DNA of 64,000 nucleotides, taken from Spirosoma pollinicola (GTDB lineage Bacteria; Bacteroidota; Bacteroidia; Cytophagales; Spirosomataceae). A program made the position numbers and the translations under genes. Positions within the stretch are counted from its first letter, which is position 1; each line of letters opens with the position of its first letter. The stretch spans positions 7,183,014-7,247,013 of the forward strand of contig NZ_CP025096.1 of assembly GCF_002831565.1 (NCBI RefSeq). The letters run 5' to 3'. Shown here in pieces: positions 63,256 through 64,000 of this stretch. The notes beneath the pieces were generated by a model. The model was not told the DNA's origin. It did not search any database and saw only the letters and a program-made list of their open reading frames with translations.

Positions 63256-64000
63256 TTACGCTCCCTTTTTAGGGTCAATGACAACGTGCCTGATGCGCTG
63301 ACGCTTCCATGTGTAGGTGACATGCACCAGTCCATCGGCGGTTTGAATAACGGCCGGATAAGAATATTCTCCCGGTTCGTTTTCGAGAACGGCCAATGTT
63401 TTCCAGGTTTTACCATCGTCGGAAATAGCCACATCGAGGGGGGTGCGCGGCCCACCGGATTTACCAGGCGTGGGCGCTACCGGATTATAGACGAGCACCT
63501 GCCGACCGTCTTTCAGGGTAACGGCATCCGTTCCGGAGTTCGGGTTTGGCAGCGACGTTTTTTGTAAAGGTGACCAAGTTTTACCCCCGTCCTTTGACCA
63601 TGTCTCGGCAATAAAACCACTTTTCTGACTCCGGCATAATGCCTGTAATTGCCCGTTGGGGTGGAACAAAACGCTCGGCTGGATGGCGCCATCTTCGACA
63701 CCGTCATTGATAGCTGCCGTTTTCTGCCATGTTTTACCCCAATCGCTGGTCTGCTCAAAATGCACGCGCCAGTTGTGATCCTCTGAGCTGGTAGGGCACA
63801 ATAAAACACCCGAAGGCAACAAAACCGGTTTGTTCTTAATGGGGCCTGCAATCCCCTCCGGCAGTCGCTCGGCCTCCGACCATGTTTTACCATTGTCTTT
63901 CGAGCGTTTCAATAAACCCCACCAGGTCGACGGACTTGGCCCTACTTTATAAAACAGAATTAACTCACCTTTGGGAACTTGAAATAACACCGGATTCCAG
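63256..64000 (-). CDS. Sialidase-like BNR-repeat protein, 5' end beyond window
   Basis: The visible 248 or so codons form part of a six-bladed sialidase/neuraminidase-like propeller with four Asp-box motifs: SKDNGKTW, SDWGKTW, SKDGGKTW and SDDGKTW. The frame stays open to the window edge (reading WNPVLFQVPKGELILFY), so the true start lies outside. Such proteins may be exo-sialidases or other glycan hydrolases; the catalytic residues cannot be judged from this part. Confidence 0.85.
   Translation of the reverse strand, partial: WNPVLFQVPKGELILFYKVGPSPSTWWGLLKRSKDNGKTWSEAERLPEGIAGPIKNKPVLLPSGVLLCPTSSEDHNWRVHFEQTSDWGKTWQKTAAINDGVEDGAIQPSVLFHPNGQLQALCRSQKSGFIAETWSKDGGKTWSPLQKTSLPNPNSGTDAVTLKDGRQVLVYNPVAPTPGKSGGPRTPLDVAISDDGKTWKTLAVLENEPGEYSYPAVIQTADGLVHVTYTWKRQRIRHVVIDPKKGA

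Overview
The window looks like chromosomal DNA of a Bacteroidota bacterium, most likely a Cytophagales member close to Spirosoma (inference from gene content). Supporting signs are TAnnTTTG-type promoter elements, few Shine-Dalgarno sites, many lipoproteins, a propeller sensor kinase, a LytTR regulator, and abundant large intergenic inverted repeats. Codon use suggests about 50% GC, with AT-rich islands near 26.2-27.0 kb and 42.4-43.1 kb. I saw no rRNA, tRNA or CRISPR array.

Region 1 (0.2-11 kb) is an exopolysaccharide cluster. A stand-alone receiver protein precedes a phosphoglycosyl transferase that carries a degenerate receiver domain. Six more glycosyltransferases, a Wzx-like flippase and a hexapeptide-repeat acyltransferase follow. 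Region 2 (11-20.4 kb) is mixed: a PAS histidine kinase, a glutaryl-CoA-dehydrogenase-type enzyme, a Bor-like lipoprotein, a sugar-lactone-oxidase-like flavoprotein, an exported GH105 hydrolase, and a flavin dehydrogenase next to a CoA-type Nudix hydrolase. Region 3 (20.7-27.3 kb) has an RND efflux adaptor and pump with a promoter and a strong terminator, then a CAP-domain protein and a GT2 enzyme.

Region 4 (28-47.5 kb) is the most distinctive. Two alpha/beta hydrolases, a SrpA-like catalase-fold protein and an AhpD-like protein lead into a block bounded by a LytTR response regulator (32.8 kb) and a propeller-type HisKA_2 sensor kinase (44.3-47.5 kb). Between them are at least five NTF2/SnoaL-type exported proteins, several with nearly the same lipoprotein leader (GCNAPA), a RidA-fold lipoprotein lacking the usual arginine, a twin-arginine intradiol dioxygenase, a cupin, a secreted small alpha/beta-barrel-like protein, a membrane acyltransferase-like protein and a GNAT enzyme. 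I infer an envelope-located small-molecule or oxidative-stress island controlled by the flanking two-component pair; this is not proven. An SDR gene inside it has an in-frame TAG.

Region 5 (47.5-52 kb) is a graveyard: fragments of Tn3-, IS630- and IS3-type transposases and a decayed DUF808 (YedI-like) gene surround an intact beta-carbonic anhydrase. Region 6 (52-64 kb) holds a double-SnoaL lipoprotein, a FucP-like sugar transporter, an M14 peptidase, a twin-arginine beta-lactamase-fold hydrolase, a three-subunit molybdenum hydroxylase (PaoABC-like), a YihY/BrkB membrane protein and the 3' part of a sialidase-like gene that runs off the window. Near-perfect hairpins with 14-56 bp arms from several unrelated families sit between genes throughout.
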